Shown here in pieces: positions 8,494 through 18,395 of a stretch of DNA of 64,000 bases. The number at the start of each line of letters is the position of its first letter. Position 1 is the first letter of the stretch. Source of the DNA: Nocardia pneumoniae NBRC 100136 (GTDB lineage: Bacteria > Actinomycetota > Actinomycetes > Mycobacteriales > Mycobacteriaceae); assembly GCF_000308755.1 (NCBI RefSeq), contig NZ_BAGF01000052.1, positions 16,722 to 80,721 on the forward strand, given 5' to 3'. A model generated the notes under the pieces. That model saw only the letters and a program-made list of their open reading frames with translations, did no database searches and was not told where the DNA came from. Both the position numbers and the translations under genes were made by a program.

Positions 8494-8613
8494 GGTGCAC
8501 GCTCTCCTGCATAGAGCAGATGGCGTGGGTCGCACACCATCGTGGGCATTCCTTACCGCACGGCCCGCTGAGGCCGTACACCCGCCACTGTAGATGGGCT
8601 TGGCGACCCCCGC

Positions 8614-8619
8614 TACGCT
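8614..8619 (+). promoter_or_regulatory. Leaderless -10 box for the hydrolase gene
   Basis: TACGCT fits the actinobacterial TANNNT -10 box and ends seven bases before the ATG at 8627, so transcription should begin at or next to the start codon. This decides the choice of 8627 over the ATG at 8594. Confidence 0.55.
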
Positions 8620-8626
8620 CGGACCG

Positions 8627-9322
8627 ATGTTCGACTCCCCACACCCGGTCCGCGTCGTGGCGCTGCCCGGCACCGGATCCGACGCCGATTTCGCCCGGCG
8701 CGCCTTCGCGCCCGCCAGCGCGGCGCGCGGTCTCGACTTCGTCGCGGTGGAACCGGATCCGCGCGGGGTGGTCGCGAGCTGCCGGGCCGCATTGGACGCG
8801 GCGGCGCGGTCAGGGCCGGTCCTCGCCGCGGGGATCTCGCTCGGTGCGGCGATCGCGCTGGAGTGGGCGGCCGAGCACCCGGATCGTGTGGTCGGGGTCG
8901 TCGCGGCGCTGCCCGCCTGGACCGGGCCCGACACCACCGCGTGTCCGGCCGCGCTCAGCGCCGCGACGACCGCCGCGCAGCTGCGCGCCGACGGTCTGGC
9001 GGTGGTGCTCGACCGTATGCGGGCGAGCAGCCCACCCTGGCTGGCGGACGCGCTGAGCCGATCCTGGCGTGCGCAATGGCCCCACCTACCCGCAGCGCTG
9101 GAGGAGGCCGCCGACCACAAATGGCCGGACGCCGAGCTGCTGGCCACCTTCGAGCGGCCCATCGCCGTGGTCACCGCGATCGACGACCCGGTGCACCCGG
9201 TGGCGGTGGCCGAGGAATGGGCCGCGCTGGCCCCCCACGCGCACCTGCACCGGATCACCCTGGATGAACTGGGCGCGGACCCCGCGATCCTCGGACATAC
9301 CGGAATCGGCGCCTTCGGCTGA
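8627..9322 (+). CDS. Alpha/beta-hydrolase family protein (Rv2695 counterpart)
   Basis: The 231-residue product has an alpha/beta-hydrolase fold: an opening strand VRVVALPGTGSDADFARRAF, the nucleophile elbow GISLGAA (serine in the GxSxG-like turn), a late acid in TAIDDPVHPV, and a histidine near the C-terminus in LGHTGIG. The substrate is unknown. It is the only forward gene between the reverse OB-fold and DUF3710 genes, as in mycobacteria. A -10 box seven bases before the ATG suggests a leaderless transcript, so the longer ATG at 8594 is not preferred. Confidence 0.8.
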   Translation: MFDSPHPVRVVALPGTGSDADFARRAFAPASAARGLDFVAVEPDPRGVVASCRAALDAAARSGPVLAAGISLGAAIALEWAAEHPDRVVGVVAALPAWTGPDTTACPAALSAATTAAQLRADGLAVVLDRMRASSPPWLADALSRSWRAQWPHLPAALEEAADHKWPDAELLATFERPIAVVTAIDDPVHPVAVAEEWAALAPHAHLHRITLDELGADPAILGHTGIGAFG

Positions 9323-9340
9323 CTTCGGCGCCGGGTCCGC

Positions 9341-10210
9341 TCAGTTCAGCCCGAGCTGCTGCATAGCCGACCCGTCCGCGCCGCGGCGCGGCCCCTCCGG
9401 CATCCGCGGCGGCAGCACCGGCTGTGCCCCGGTCTGCGCGGCCGTTTGCGCGGCCATCGCCTGCTGCTGGGCCTGCACCTGCTGCTGATGGGCCGCGGCC
9501 AGTTGCTCGGCCAACTGCTGCGGCAGCACCACCGGCAGCGGCTCGCGCACCGGCAGCGGGTCCTCGCCGCGACGCACCACAGTGTCGCTGAGGATGGCGC
9601 GAGCCGCCTTGACCAGCGGGCTGCCGTCGTTCGCCGCGCCGGAGGGGCCAGCGGCGACCAGCCGCACCATCCAGCGGTAGCCGTCCACACCGATGAAGCG
9701 CAGATCGGCGCCCTCGGTGAGGGCCAGCAGTTCGCGCCCCCACGGCCCGTTCTCCACCGAGACTCTGGCGCCGTCCTTGCGGAGCGATTCGGCGAGATCC
9801 GCGGCGACCAAACGCCATTGGCCCGATGTCTTGGGCGCGGCATACGCCGCGACGGTGATCCGGCCGTGCTCGGTGGCAAGGTGCACCGCCTGCGGCTGGC
9901 CTTCCGGAGTCATCTCGACCTGCAACTGGCCGCCGGGCGGTACCGGCAGCAGCACCGACCCGAGGTCGAGCCGCTGCTCGGCCACATTCTCCAGCAGTTC
10001 GGCGACCTCGTCGTAGTCGTATGGACCGGGCTGACCGCCCAGCGTGGCGGCATCGAAGTCCACGCCCTCGTACGAGCGCTCGTCGGTGGGGGCGTCGTCG
10101 TAGTACTCGTCGTCGTAGTCGGGCGCGTACTCCGCGTCGGCGTAGTCGACCGCCTCGTCGTACTGGTCGTCCGCGTATCGGTCCGACGACTTCTTTCGCT
10201 TTCCGAACAT
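9341..10210 (-). CDS. DUF3710 domain protein (Rv2696c counterpart)
   Basis: The 289-residue product has a basic start MFGKRKKSSD, a strongly acidic tract (about 12-50, rich in Asp, Tyr and Glu), the DUF3710 core (PVPPGGQLQVEM, then GRITVAAYAAPKTSGQWR, then FIGVDGYRWMVRLVAAGP), and a Gln/Ala-rich tail (LAAAHQQQVQAQQQAMAAQT). Function is unknown; the family is always near dut. The dut TGA overlaps an in-frame ATG at 10219, but AAGGAGG is only one base from that ATG and ten bases from ATG 10210, so 10210 is the likelier start. Translation is probably coupled to dut. Confidence 0.85.
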   Translation of the reverse strand: MFGKRKKSSDRYADDQYDEAVDYADAEYAPDYDDEYYDDAPTDERSYEGVDFDAATLGGQPGPYDYDEVAELLENVAEQRLDLGSVLLPVPPGGQLQVEMTPEGQPQAVHLATEHGRITVAAYAAPKTSGQWRLVAADLAESLRKDGARVSVENGPWGRELLALTEGADLRFIGVDGYRWMVRLVAAGPSGAANDGSPLVKAARAILSDTVVRRGEDPLPVREPLPVVLPQQLAEQLAAAHQQQVQAQQQAMAAQTAAQTGAQPVLPPRMPEGPRRGADGSAMQQLGLN

Positions 10211-10215
10211 TCCCG

Positions 10216-10716
10216 TCATGCCTCCTTGCCGGTCGCCCGGCCCGACCCGTTCGGCCGCGCGGTCAGGCTCGCGTGACCGCCGCTGGAGCCGTAACCACCC
10301 GCCCCGCGGGTTGTCTCGTCGAGCGAGTCGACCTCCACGAAATCCACCAACTCCACGCGCTGCACCAGCAATTGCGCGATCCGATCGCCGCGCCGCAATT
10401 CGATCGGCGTGCGCGGGTCGTGATTGATCAGGCACACCTTGATCTCGCCCCGATACCCGGCATCCACCGTGCCGGGGGTGTTCACCACCGACAGCCCGGT
10501 CTTGGCCGCCAAGCCCGAGCGCGGATGGATCAGGCCGACCGTGCCGACCGGCAGCGCGACGGCGACACCGGTGCCGACCAGCACCCGTTCCCCCGGCTCC
10601 AGGATGACGTCCTGGGTGGTGCACAGATCCACCCCCGCGTCGCCCGCATGGGCACGCGTGGGCACGGGGATGCCGGGGTCCAGCCGCAGCAAGGGTATGG
10701 GTGAAAGTGCGCTCAC
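10216..10716 (-). CDS. dut: Deoxyuridine 5'-triphosphate nucleotidohydrolase (dUTPase)
   Basis: The 166-residue product contains all five trimeric dUTPase motifs: AGDAGVDL (24-31), HPRSGLAAK (64-72), NTPGTVDAGYRGEIKV (79-94, with catalytic Asp85), RRGDRIAQLLV (108-118) and the C-terminal P-loop-like RGAGGYGSSG (137-146). It converts dUTP to dUMP and PPi, keeping uracil out of DNA and feeding dTMP synthesis. The stop codon overlaps the start region of the DUF3710 gene. It is divergent from the DUF3093 gene across 52 bases. Confidence 0.95.
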   Translation of the reverse strand: MSALSPIPLLRLDPGIPVPTRAHAGDAGVDLCTTQDVILEPGERVLVGTGVAVALPVGTVGLIHPRSGLAAKTGLSVVNTPGTVDAGYRGEIKVCLINHDPRTPIELRRGDRIAQLLVQRVELVDFVEVDSLDETTRGAGGYGSSGGHASLTARPNGSGRATGKEA

Positions 10717-10756
10717 GGTGGACGAGCCTACGCGTAGGCTGTTTGCCCTCGTGACT

Positions 10757-10762
10757 TAGTGT
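10757..10762 (+). promoter_or_regulatory. Leaderless -10 box for the DUF3093 gene
   Basis: TAGTGT lies six bases before the GTG at 10769 and fits TANNNT, which points to a leaderless transcript and supports that start. Confidence 0.45.
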
Positions 10763-10768
10763 TGACTC

Positions 10769-11281
10769 GTGTCGGACCAGCCCAATCCCGTGCCCATGGA
10801 CGAGAAAAACCAGCCCGCGCTCGGCTACCGCGAGCGCCTGTGGGTGCCGCTGTGGTGGTGGCCGGTGGCGTTCGCGATCACGGGGTTGCTCGCCGCGGAG
10901 ATCCATATGGGCGCGCCGGGACTGCGTGCCTGGCTGCCCTACGTACTGCTGTTCCCGGTTCCGGTCTGGGTGCTGCTGTGGCTGAGCCGTCACCGCGTCG
11001 AGGTGGCGCCCGACGCGACCGGCACGCCGGAGCTGCGCGCCGACCGCGCGCATCTACCGGTGAATTTCGTGGCCCGCGCGGCCACCGTCGCCCCCACCGC
11101 GAAGAGTGCGGCGCTGGGTCGCCAGCTCGACCCTGCCGCCTATGTCCAGCATCGCCCCTGGGTCGGGCCGATGGTTTTGCTCGTGCTCGACGACCCGGAC
11201 GATCCGACGCCGTACTGGCTGGTCAGTACGCGACGGCCCGAACGGGTCCTTGCCGCGCTCGGTCTTCCGAGCGCGGGCTGA
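10769..11281 (+). CDS. DUF3093 membrane protein (Rv2698 counterpart)
   Basis: The 170-residue product starts VSDQPNPVPMDEKNQPALGYRE in short, then has two adjacent membrane segments (PLWWWPVAFAITGLLAAEI and LPYVLLFPVPVWVLLWL) and a soluble domain with GRQLDPAAYVQHRPWVGP and the closing LVSTRRPERVLAALG. DUF3093 is an actinobacterial family of unknown function always near dut. It starts with GTG directly after a TAGTGT box. Confidence 0.85.
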   Translation: MSDQPNPVPMDEKNQPALGYRERLWVPLWWWPVAFAITGLLAAEIHMGAPGLRAWLPYVLLFPVPVWVLLWLSRHRVEVAPDATGTPELRADRAHLPVNFVARAATVAPTAKSAALGRQLDPAAYVQHRPWVGPMVLLVLDDPDDPTPYWLVSTRRPERVLAALGLPSAG

Positions 11282-11304
11282 CACATTGTTCGATCTCGTC
11301 GAGA

Positions 11305-11607
11305 TCAGGCGGCGCAGTCCATGCAGATCATCTGACCGCCCTTGTCGCTGGCCAGCCTGCTCCGGTGATGAACCAGGAAACAGCTGGAACAGGTGAACTC
11401 GTCGGCCTGCTTCGGGATCACCCGAACCGTCAGCACTTCCTCGGACAGGTCGGCGCCGGGAAGCTCGAACGACTCCGCGGTATCGGATTCGTCGATATCC
11501 ACGACGGCGGACTGTGCCTCGTTACGACGAGCCTTCAGCTCCTCCAGCGAATCCTCCGACACATCGTCGGATTCGGTGCGCCTCGGTGCGTCATAGTCGG
11601 TTGCCAT
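11305..11607 (-). CDS. DUF4193 domain protein, probable zinc ribbon (Rv2699c counterpart)
   Basis: The 100-residue product begins MATDYDAPRRTESDDVSEDS and is acidic in its first two thirds. It ends in a four-cysteine ribbon, FTCSSCFLVHH...MICMDCAA, which should bind Zn2+ like similar transcription-associated small proteins. Actinobacterial DUF4193 members are about this size. ATG at 11607 follows a GGGGAAG ribosome site; longer open frames reach 11715 but have no conserved leader. The function is unknown. It converges with DUF3093 and is divergent from cei. Confidence 0.85.
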   Translation of the reverse strand: MATDYDAPRRTESDDVSEDSLEELKARRNEAQSAVVDIDESDTAESFELPGADLSEEVLTVRVIPKQADEFTCSSCFLVHHRSRLASDKGGQMICMDCAA

Positions 11608-11971
11608 GTCGTCTTCCCCTCGTCCTAACTCCGTGTATCCCGGACCGGTCCGCCCACACCTGATTCCTGCCGGAATCGGTGCGACCGACACCGCCCCGCC
11701 GGTGGTGCACGTCACACGTACACCGGTCGCCTATCAGGGCGGATCGCACCGATCCACTCGCGATAGCGCTGGGTAAACGCAGGACATGCCCTTCTTGTTC
11801 CCGCGACCGACCACCGGTTTCAGCACTGGTGATTCGATCTGGGCCGCCAGACAATAGCGGACCCCAGAGCAAAAGTCGCAATCAAAACACAGCCGCGTCG
11901 AAACTGAGGGGCAATCGACACCGTCCGTGGAACGCACCGAGACCTTGCACGGCGCCCGGGACACATTTTCG

Positions 11972-11977
11972 TAGAGT
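11972..11977 (+). promoter_or_regulatory. -10 box for cei, probable leaderless start
   Basis: TAGAGT fits TANNNT. It abuts the GTG at 11978 and lies six bases before the GTG at 11984, so a leaderless transcript would begin at 11984. Confidence 0.5.
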
Positions 11978-11983
11978 GTGTTG

Positions 11984-12661
11984 GTGGTTTCACTGATCAC
12001 CGAAGGCGCCGCGACGGATTCGCACGGTCGGCCGTTCCTTCGGCGCCGCCCCCAGCCCTGGCTCATCATGCTCGGCGTTCTCGCGTTGATCTGCGGGATC
12101 GTCTGGATCAAGGCACTCACGACGCAGGACACCGATCACACCGCGATGGCCTGCAACTCCCCCAGTCCCGCCACCGATCCCGCTGCGCCGCAACCGACTC
12201 CGCTCGGCCAGCGGGTCGGCGCGGGGCGGCTGCAAGACGTGGAACCCGCCCCGCTGGCGGCCAGCAAGGTGCGCGTGCTGAACGCGAACAACCAGCGCGG
12301 GCAGGCCGCCCACGTCGCCGCGCAGCTCGGCGATCTCGGCTTCGGGAGCGCGCCGGGGACGCAATACGGCAACGATTCGGTATACGTCAACGGCGATCTG
12401 GAGTGCACGGGCCAGATCCGCTTCGGTGTGAACGGGCGTCCGGCCGCCGCCGCGGTGCAACTGGTCGCACCGTGCGCCGAGCTGATCGAGGACCAGCGCG
12501 GCGACGACACCGTCGATCTGGTGCTCGGTTCGCTGTTCCGGGACATCCGGCCCAGCAACGACGCCGAGGAGGTGCTGCGCTCGCTGAAGAATCCGGCGCC
12601 GGGCAACTCGACGGCGATCGATATCGAGCTGCTCGACGCGGCGCGGCAGGCCCGCTGCTGA
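11984..12661 (+). CDS. cei: Envelope integrity protein Cei, LytR C-terminal domain
   Basis: The product (225 residues from this start) has a short cytoplasmic arm ending in RPFLRRRPQP, one transmembrane helix (LIMLGVLALICGIVWIKAL), and an extracytoplasmic LytR_C domain from about residue 80: VRVLNANNQRGQAAHVAAQL, then SVYVNGDLECTGQIRFG, ending ELLDAARQARC. The mycobacterial counterpart Rv2700 is needed for envelope integrity and virulence. GTG at 11984 is preferred from the promoter position; the frame also has GTG at 11978. Its stop codon abuts the stop of suhB so that the two stops read TGATCA. Confidence 0.85.
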   Translation: MVSLITEGAATDSHGRPFLRRRPQPWLIMLGVLALICGIVWIKALTTQDTDHTAMACNSPSPATDPAAPQPTPLGQRVGAGRLQDVEPAPLAASKVRVLNANNQRGQAAHVAAQLGDLGFGSAPGTQYGNDSVYVNGDLECTGQIRFGVNGRPAAAAVQLVAPCAELIEDQRGDDTVDLVLGSLFRDIRPSNDAEEVLRSLKNPAPGNSTAIDIELLDAARQARC

Positions 12662-13594
12662 TCAGCGATCCGGAATCGGCTCGGTAGCGCCGACGCGGGC
12701 CAGCAGCGCCGCGAGTTCGTCGGCGATGCCGGGCGCGGCGGCCACCACCAGGTCGCCGTCGGAACCCGGGGACGTGGCGGGCGGCAGGGTCAGCCGCGCG
12801 CCCGCCTCGGCGGCGATCAGCGCGCCCGCACCCCAGTCCCAGGCGTTGAGGCCGTGCTCGAAGTACGCGTCCACCTGGCCCGCCGCGACATGGCACAGAT
12901 CCAGCGCCGCCGCGCCGAAGCGGCGGATGTCGCGTACGTGCGGCAGCACCTGCGCGATCAGCTCGGCCTGCCGGGTCCTGCGCATGCTGCCGTAGCCGAA
13001 TCCGGTGGCGACCAGCGACATCGAGACCGAGTCGACGGACGTGCAGCGCAGATGCTCCACCACGCCGTCGGCGCCGACGCGCAGCGCGCCGAGCCCGAGC
13101 CCGGCGCTGTAGGTGGCCGCCCGCGCGACGTCGACCACCGCGCCCGCGACCGGTCGCCCACCGCGCAGGGCCGCCACCGAGACGGCGTAGCCCGGGATGC
13201 CGTAGAGAAAGTTGACCGTGCCGTCGATCGGGTCCACGACCCAGTGGACGGTGTCGGCGCTCGCGTCGTCGAGACTGCCGCCGCCCTCCTCGCCGAGGAT
13301 CGGGTCGCCGGGGCGCTGTTCGGCGAGCAGTCTTCGGATCAGCTCTTCGGTTTCGGTGTCCACGATGGTCACCGGGTCGGTCGCGTGGCTCTTGGCCTGC
13401 ACGGCGCCTTCCGCGTGTGCGCCCGCGGGGCCGAATACTTCGGGACGGCGGGCGCGGACATGGGCGGCGGCGGTCTCGGCGAGATCGACCGCGACGCGGC
13501 GCAGATCGGCCTCGTCGCCGCGCGCGACGATCGAGACGAAGGAGTCGGGGGTGTAGTCGGACACTGATGATGAGGTTTCCGGCACGCCTTCCAT
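12662..13594 (-). CDS. suhB: Inositol monophosphatase family protein SuhB
   Basis: The 310-residue product has the inositol-monophosphatase metal motifs: LGEEGGG, WVVDPIDGTVNF (the DPIDGT signature) and NAWDWGAGALIAAEAG near the C-terminus (WD-x-AG signature). It hydrolyses myo-inositol 1-phosphate or related sugar phosphates with Mg2+; inositol feeds phosphatidylinositol, mannosides and mycothiol in these bacteria. It converges with cei with no intergenic base and is divergent from ppgK. The ATG at 13594 gives a slightly long N-terminus with acidic residues, so a later start is possible. Confidence 0.9.
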   Translation of the reverse strand: MEGVPETSSSVSDYTPDSFVSIVARGDEADLRRVAVDLAETAAAHVRARRPEVFGPAGAHAEGAVQAKSHATDPVTIVDTETEELIRRLLAEQRPGDPILGEEGGGSLDDASADTVHWVVDPIDGTVNFLYGIPGYAVSVAALRGGRPVAGAVVDVARAATYSAGLGLGALRVGADGVVEHLRCTSVDSVSMSLVATGFGYGSMRRTRQAELIAQVLPHVRDIRRFGAAALDLCHVAAGQVDAYFEHGLNAWDWGAGALIAAEAGARLTLPPATSPGSDGDLVVAAAPGIADELAALLARVGATEPIPDR

Positions 13595-13765
13595 CGCATC
13601 ACAGATCCTCGTCGAACGCCCAGCCCCGGTGTCGCATTACTCTTGTCGTGCACGACACAGCGCCGTCGTCGGGCATCCCATCGCATCGCCCTGTCACGGC
13701 GTGCTGGGTCCGGGTGCGGCGACGCTGTCACCACATCGGCCAGCACAGGGAACGAGGGGTTAGTC

Positions 13766-14524
13766 ATGTCCGCTCGGGGGCACGCATTCGGTATCGATAT
13801 CGGCGGTAGCGGCGTCAAAGGCGCCGCGGTGGATCTGGCCACCGGCGAATTGGTCCATGAGCGGATCAAGATCGCGACGCCGCATCCCGCGACACCACAG
13901 GCGGTGGCCGATGCGGTGGCCGAGCTGGTCGCCAAGGCGCAGTGGGACGGGCCGGTCGGGCTCACCCTGCCCGCGGTGGTGATCGGCGGCGTGGCGCGCA
14001 CCGCGGCCAACATCGACAAGTCCTGGATCGGCACCGACGCGCGGACGCTGTTCTCCACCGCGCTCGGCGGCCGTCCGGTCACCGTGCTCAACGACGCGGA
14101 CGCGGCGGGCATGGCCGAGGACCGCTACGGCGCGGCAAAGGATTTCACCGGGCTGGTCCTGCTGCTGACCTTCGGCACCGGCATCGGCTCCGCGCTGCTC
14201 TACCACGGCACGCTGGTGCCCAACACCGAGCTCGGTCACGTGGAGGTCGGCGGCAGGGAGAGCGAGCACCGCGCGGCGGCGTCGGTGAAGGAGCGCGACG
14301 GCCTGACCTACGAGCAGTGGGCCGCGGAAGTCAGCGTCGTGCTGACCACGCTGGAGAACCTCTTCTTCCCGGTCGTGTTCGTCGCCGGTGGCGGCATCAG
14401 CCGGGATGCCGATCAGTGGATTCCCTTGCTCACCAACCGAACGCCGGTCATTCCCGCCCACCTGCGGAATACCGCTGGCATCGTCGGCGCGGCAATGGCG
14501 ATCGACGGGGGCATCACCCCCTGA
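13766..14524 (+). CDS. ppgK: Polyphosphate glucokinase PpgK
   Basis: The 252-residue ROK-type kinase has the phosphate-1 loop GIDIGGSGVKG (9-19), the catalytic Asp region VLNDADAAGMAEDRYG, the phosphate-2 loop LTFGTGIGSAL, and TELGHVEVGG. These fit actinobacterial polyphosphate/ATP glucokinases (about 250-265 residues), which phosphorylate glucose to glucose 6-phosphate using polyphosphate. ATG 13766 is preceded by GAGGGG at good spacing; the open frame upstream has no conserved residues. It lies directly before sigA, as in mycobacteria. Confidence 0.92.
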   Translation: MSARGHAFGIDIGGSGVKGAAVDLATGELVHERIKIATPHPATPQAVADAVAELVAKAQWDGPVGLTLPAVVIGGVARTAANIDKSWIGTDARTLFSTALGGRPVTVLNDADAAGMAEDRYGAAKDFTGLVLLLTFGTGIGSALLYHGTLVPNTELGHVEVGGRESEHRAAASVKERDGLTYEQWAAEVSVVLTTLENLFFPVVFVAGGGISRDADQWIPLLTNRTPVIPAHLRNTAGIVGAAMAIDGGITP

Positions 14525-14588
14525 GGCGCGCGGGCGCGGCGGGGATGCCGTTCCTGGCATCGGGCCATAGGTACCCTGGTTAGATCGT

Positions 14589-14594
14589 TACAAT
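14589..14594 (+). promoter_or_regulatory. Candidate -10 box for sigA
   Basis: TACAAT matches the principal-sigma -10 consensus and lies 124 bases before the sigA GTG. No convincing -35 is seen at 17 bases. A second TANNNT-type box occurs near 14672, so more than one start site is possible. Confidence 0.4.
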
Positions 14595-14717
14595 GGAACG
14601 TGCCCGGCTGAGCCGGAGAAACCCCGACCGGCCCTCCGCCGGTGAAACCCGACAGATCGCTCCGCCGGAACACTACTCTGGCGTGACGCCGCACGAGACC
14701 GTCACGAAAGGGCGTAC

Positions 14718-16097
<1,380 letters not shown>

Positions 16098-16110
16098 ATC
16101 GCTTCGTCTC

Positions 16111-16167
16111 GACGCCCGCATTCGTTGTGCCGCTCGATGTTCCAGCGGCACCGTGATTGCGGGCGTC
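16111..16167 (+). terminator. Nested-hairpin terminator after sigA
   Basis: An outer ten-base stem (GACGCCCGCA, 16111-16120, with TGCGGGCGTC, 16158-16167) encloses an inner eight-base stem (GTGCCGCT 16127-16134 with AGCGGCAC 16144-16151). GCGTTTT follows. It lies between sigA and the converging eutC and could serve both. Confidence 0.75.
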
Positions 16168-16200
16168 GCGTTTTCCGGATCCCACCGACGGCCACCGACC

Positions 16201-16986
16201 TCATTCGATCGAAATGACCGCGCCGGGGCCGATGGCGTCGGAGCGCGAGGTGTCCTTCAGGTCGACGCCCGAACGACCGAGCAGGCGTGCGCCGGCGACC
16301 AGCCCCGCCACCACCTTCGCGGCCTCTCGATAGCCCAGGCCTTCGGGCGGGTGGATATTGGAGACGCAATTGCGGTCGGCGTCGGTGCGCCCCGGACGGG
16401 GCAGGTGGGTCAGGTAGATGCCCAGACTGTCGGCCACCGACAGGCCGGGACGCTCGCCGATCAGCACCACGACCGTCGCCACGCCCATGGCCGCGGCGAT
16501 GTGGTCGCCGAGCGCCACCCGCGACTGCGTGGCGATCACCGGCGCGGCGAGCCGATAACGCGGCGCGAGTTCGTCGACGAGCGCGTCCAGCGTTTTCGTG
16601 CCGTGCTCGGCGAGCGCTCGAGGCGAGAGACCATCCGCGAGGACGAATCCGATGTCGGCGCCGGAGTGCGGAATCGGCGTGAGCGCACCGTCGGCGGGCA
16701 ACCGCCCCAGATCCGGCCTGCGCAGGTACTCGGCCCGGTCCCGGGCACGGCTGCGGACGTGGACCGCGGCGCCGAGCCCGGCCGCGTCCACCCGTTCGGT
16801 CAGCGCCGCCACGTCCAACGGCAGGTGGACGGCGTCGCGCGCGGCCGCGTGTGCGGCGCGGAATTCCAGCACGCGTCTGGTCGGCAACGCGTCGCCGCTG
16901 CGGCCGAGGCCGATCCTGGACTGGGTGGTGCGGCGCAACTCGTCCCAGAAGGCCTGGGCGGCGGCGCTCGGCTGCGGCGGGCTCAT
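16201..16986 (-). CDS. eutC: Ethanolamine ammonia-lyase small subunit EutC
   Basis: The 261-residue product matches EutC: FWDELRRTTQSRIGLGRSGDALP at the start (in short FWDELR...SRIGLGR), ALAEHGTKTLDALVDEL, ARVALGD-like SRVALGDHIAA, VVVLIGERPGLSVADSLGIY and DADRNCVSNIHPPEGLGY. EutC contributes part of the adenosylcobalamin site; with EutB it splits ethanolamine to acetaldehyde and ammonia. Its ATG overlaps the eutB stop (ATGA), so translation is coupled. The end converges with sigA across a terminator. Confidence 0.95.
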   Translation of the reverse strand: MSPPQPSAAAQAFWDELRRTTQSRIGLGRSGDALPTRRVLEFRAAHAAARDAVHLPLDVAALTERVDAAGLGAAVHVRSRARDRAEYLRRPDLGRLPADGALTPIPHSGADIGFVLADGLSPRALAEHGTKTLDALVDELAPRYRLAAPVIATQSRVALGDHIAAAMGVATVVVLIGERPGLSVADSLGIYLTHLPRPGRTDADRNCVSNIHPPEGLGYREAAKVVAGLVAGARLLGRSGVDLKDTSRSDAIGPGAVISIE

Positions 16987-18395
16987 CGGGCGGCCGCCAA
17001 GGCGCGCAGGGGCGAGGTGAGCGGCTCCACCGGAAGCACCCGGCCATTGGCGTCCATCATGCCCAAGCGGCCCAGCCATGCCTCGAATTCCGGGGCGGGG
17101 CGCAGGTTGAGCACCTGCCGCGCGTACAACGCGTCGTGGAAGCTGAGGCTCTGGTAGCCGAGCATGACGTCGTCGGCGCCGGGAACGGCGATGACGAAGG
17201 CGCACCGTGCGGCGCCGAGCAGGGTCAGCAACGTGTCCATGTCGTCCTGGTCGGCTTCGGCGTGGTTGGTGTAGCAGACGTCCACGCCCATCGGCAGGCC
17301 GAGCAGTTTGCCGCAGAAGTGGTCCTCCAGGCCCGCCCGGATGATCTGTTTGCCGTCGTAGAGGTACTCCGGACCGATGAAACCGACCACCGTGTTCACC
17401 AGCAGCGGGTCCAGCTCCCGCGCCACCGCGTAGGCCCGCGCCTCCAGGGTCTGCTGGTCGACGGGCCGTCCCCCGGTCCCCAGGTGCGCGCCCGCCGACA
17501 GCGCCGAACCCTGTCCCGTCTCCAGGTACATCACGTTGTCCCCGACGGTGCCGCGGCGCAGGGCACGCCCCGCCTCGTTCGCTTCGCGCAGCAGCGCGAG
17601 GTTCACCCCGAAACCCGCGTTCGCGCCTTCGGTGCCCGCGACGGACTGGAACACCAGGTCCACCGGCGCGCCCGCCTCGATCAGCCCGATCGTGGTGGTC
17701 ACGTGCGACAACACGCACGACTGCGCGGGGATGTCGAAGCGGGTCCGCACCTCGTCGAGCAGGCGCAGCAGGTCGGCGGTGGCCTGCGGAGAGTCGGTGG
17801 CGGGGTTGATGCCGATCACCGCGTCGCCGCAGCCGAGCAGCAGTCCGTCCAGGACCGCTGCGGCGATGCCGCGGGGATCGTCGGTGGGGTGGTTGGGCTG
17901 CAGGCGGGTGGCCAGGGTGCCCGGCGCGCCGATCGTGGTGCGGAAACCCGTGGTCACCTCGGCGGCGCGGGCGACGGCGATGAGGTCCTGGTTGCGCATG
18001 ATCTTGCTGACGGCGGCCACCATCTCGGGCGTGAGCCCGGGCGCGACAGCACCCAGGACGGCGCCCGCGTCGGCATCGGCGGCGACGGCGAGCAGCCGGT
18101 CCCGCAGTCCACCGACGGTCAGGTGGGCGATCGGCGCGAACGCGCCGCGATCGTGCGTGTCGATGATCAGCCGGGTGACCTCGTCGGTCTCGTACGGCAC
18201 CACCGGATCGCGCAGGAAGTCGGTGAGCGCCACCTCGGCCAGTGCCCACTGCGCGGCGGCGCGCTCGGCGTCGGACTCGGCCGCGCAGCCGGCGAGTTGG
18301 TCGCCGCTGCGCAGCGGTGTCGCCTTGGCCATGAGCTCGACCAAACCGTCGAAGCGGTAGGTCCTTTCGCGCAGCCGCTGCACGTAGGAACTCAT
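16983..18395 (-). CDS. eutB: Ethanolamine ammonia-lyase large subunit EutB
   Basis: The 470-residue product matches EutB across its length: the N-terminal cap MSSYVQRLRERTYRFDGL (short form), VSKIMRNQDLIAVA, TRLQPNHPTDDPRGIA, GCGDAVIGINPATDSP, FQSVAGTEGANAGFGV, VMYLETGQGSALSAGAHLG and GVDVCYTNHAEADQDDMD. EutB holds the substrate and the corrin-binding barrel. It overlaps both neighbours by ATGA: its start with the permease stop (18392-18395) and its stop with eutC. No carboxysome-like shell, EutE, EutG or reactivase (EutA) gene is present nearby. Confidence 0.96.
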   Translation of the reverse strand: MSSYVQRLRERTYRFDGLVELMAKATPLRSGDQLAGCAAESDAERAAAQWALAEVALTDFLRDPVVPYETDEVTRLIIDTHDRGAFAPIAHLTVGGLRDRLLAVAADADAGAVLGAVAPGLTPEMVAAVSKIMRNQDLIAVARAAEVTTGFRTTIGAPGTLATRLQPNHPTDDPRGIAAAVLDGLLLGCGDAVIGINPATDSPQATADLLRLLDEVRTRFDIPAQSCVLSHVTTTIGLIEAGAPVDLVFQSVAGTEGANAGFGVNLALLREANEAGRALRRGTVGDNVMYLETGQGSALSAGAHLGTGGRPVDQQTLEARAYAVARELDPLLVNTVVGFIGPEYLYDGKQIIRAGLEDHFCGKLLGLPMGVDVCYTNHAEADQDDMDTLLTLLGAARCAFVIAVPGADDVMLGYQSLSFHDALYARQVLNLRPAPEFEAWLGRLGMMDANGRVLPVEPLTSPLRALAAAR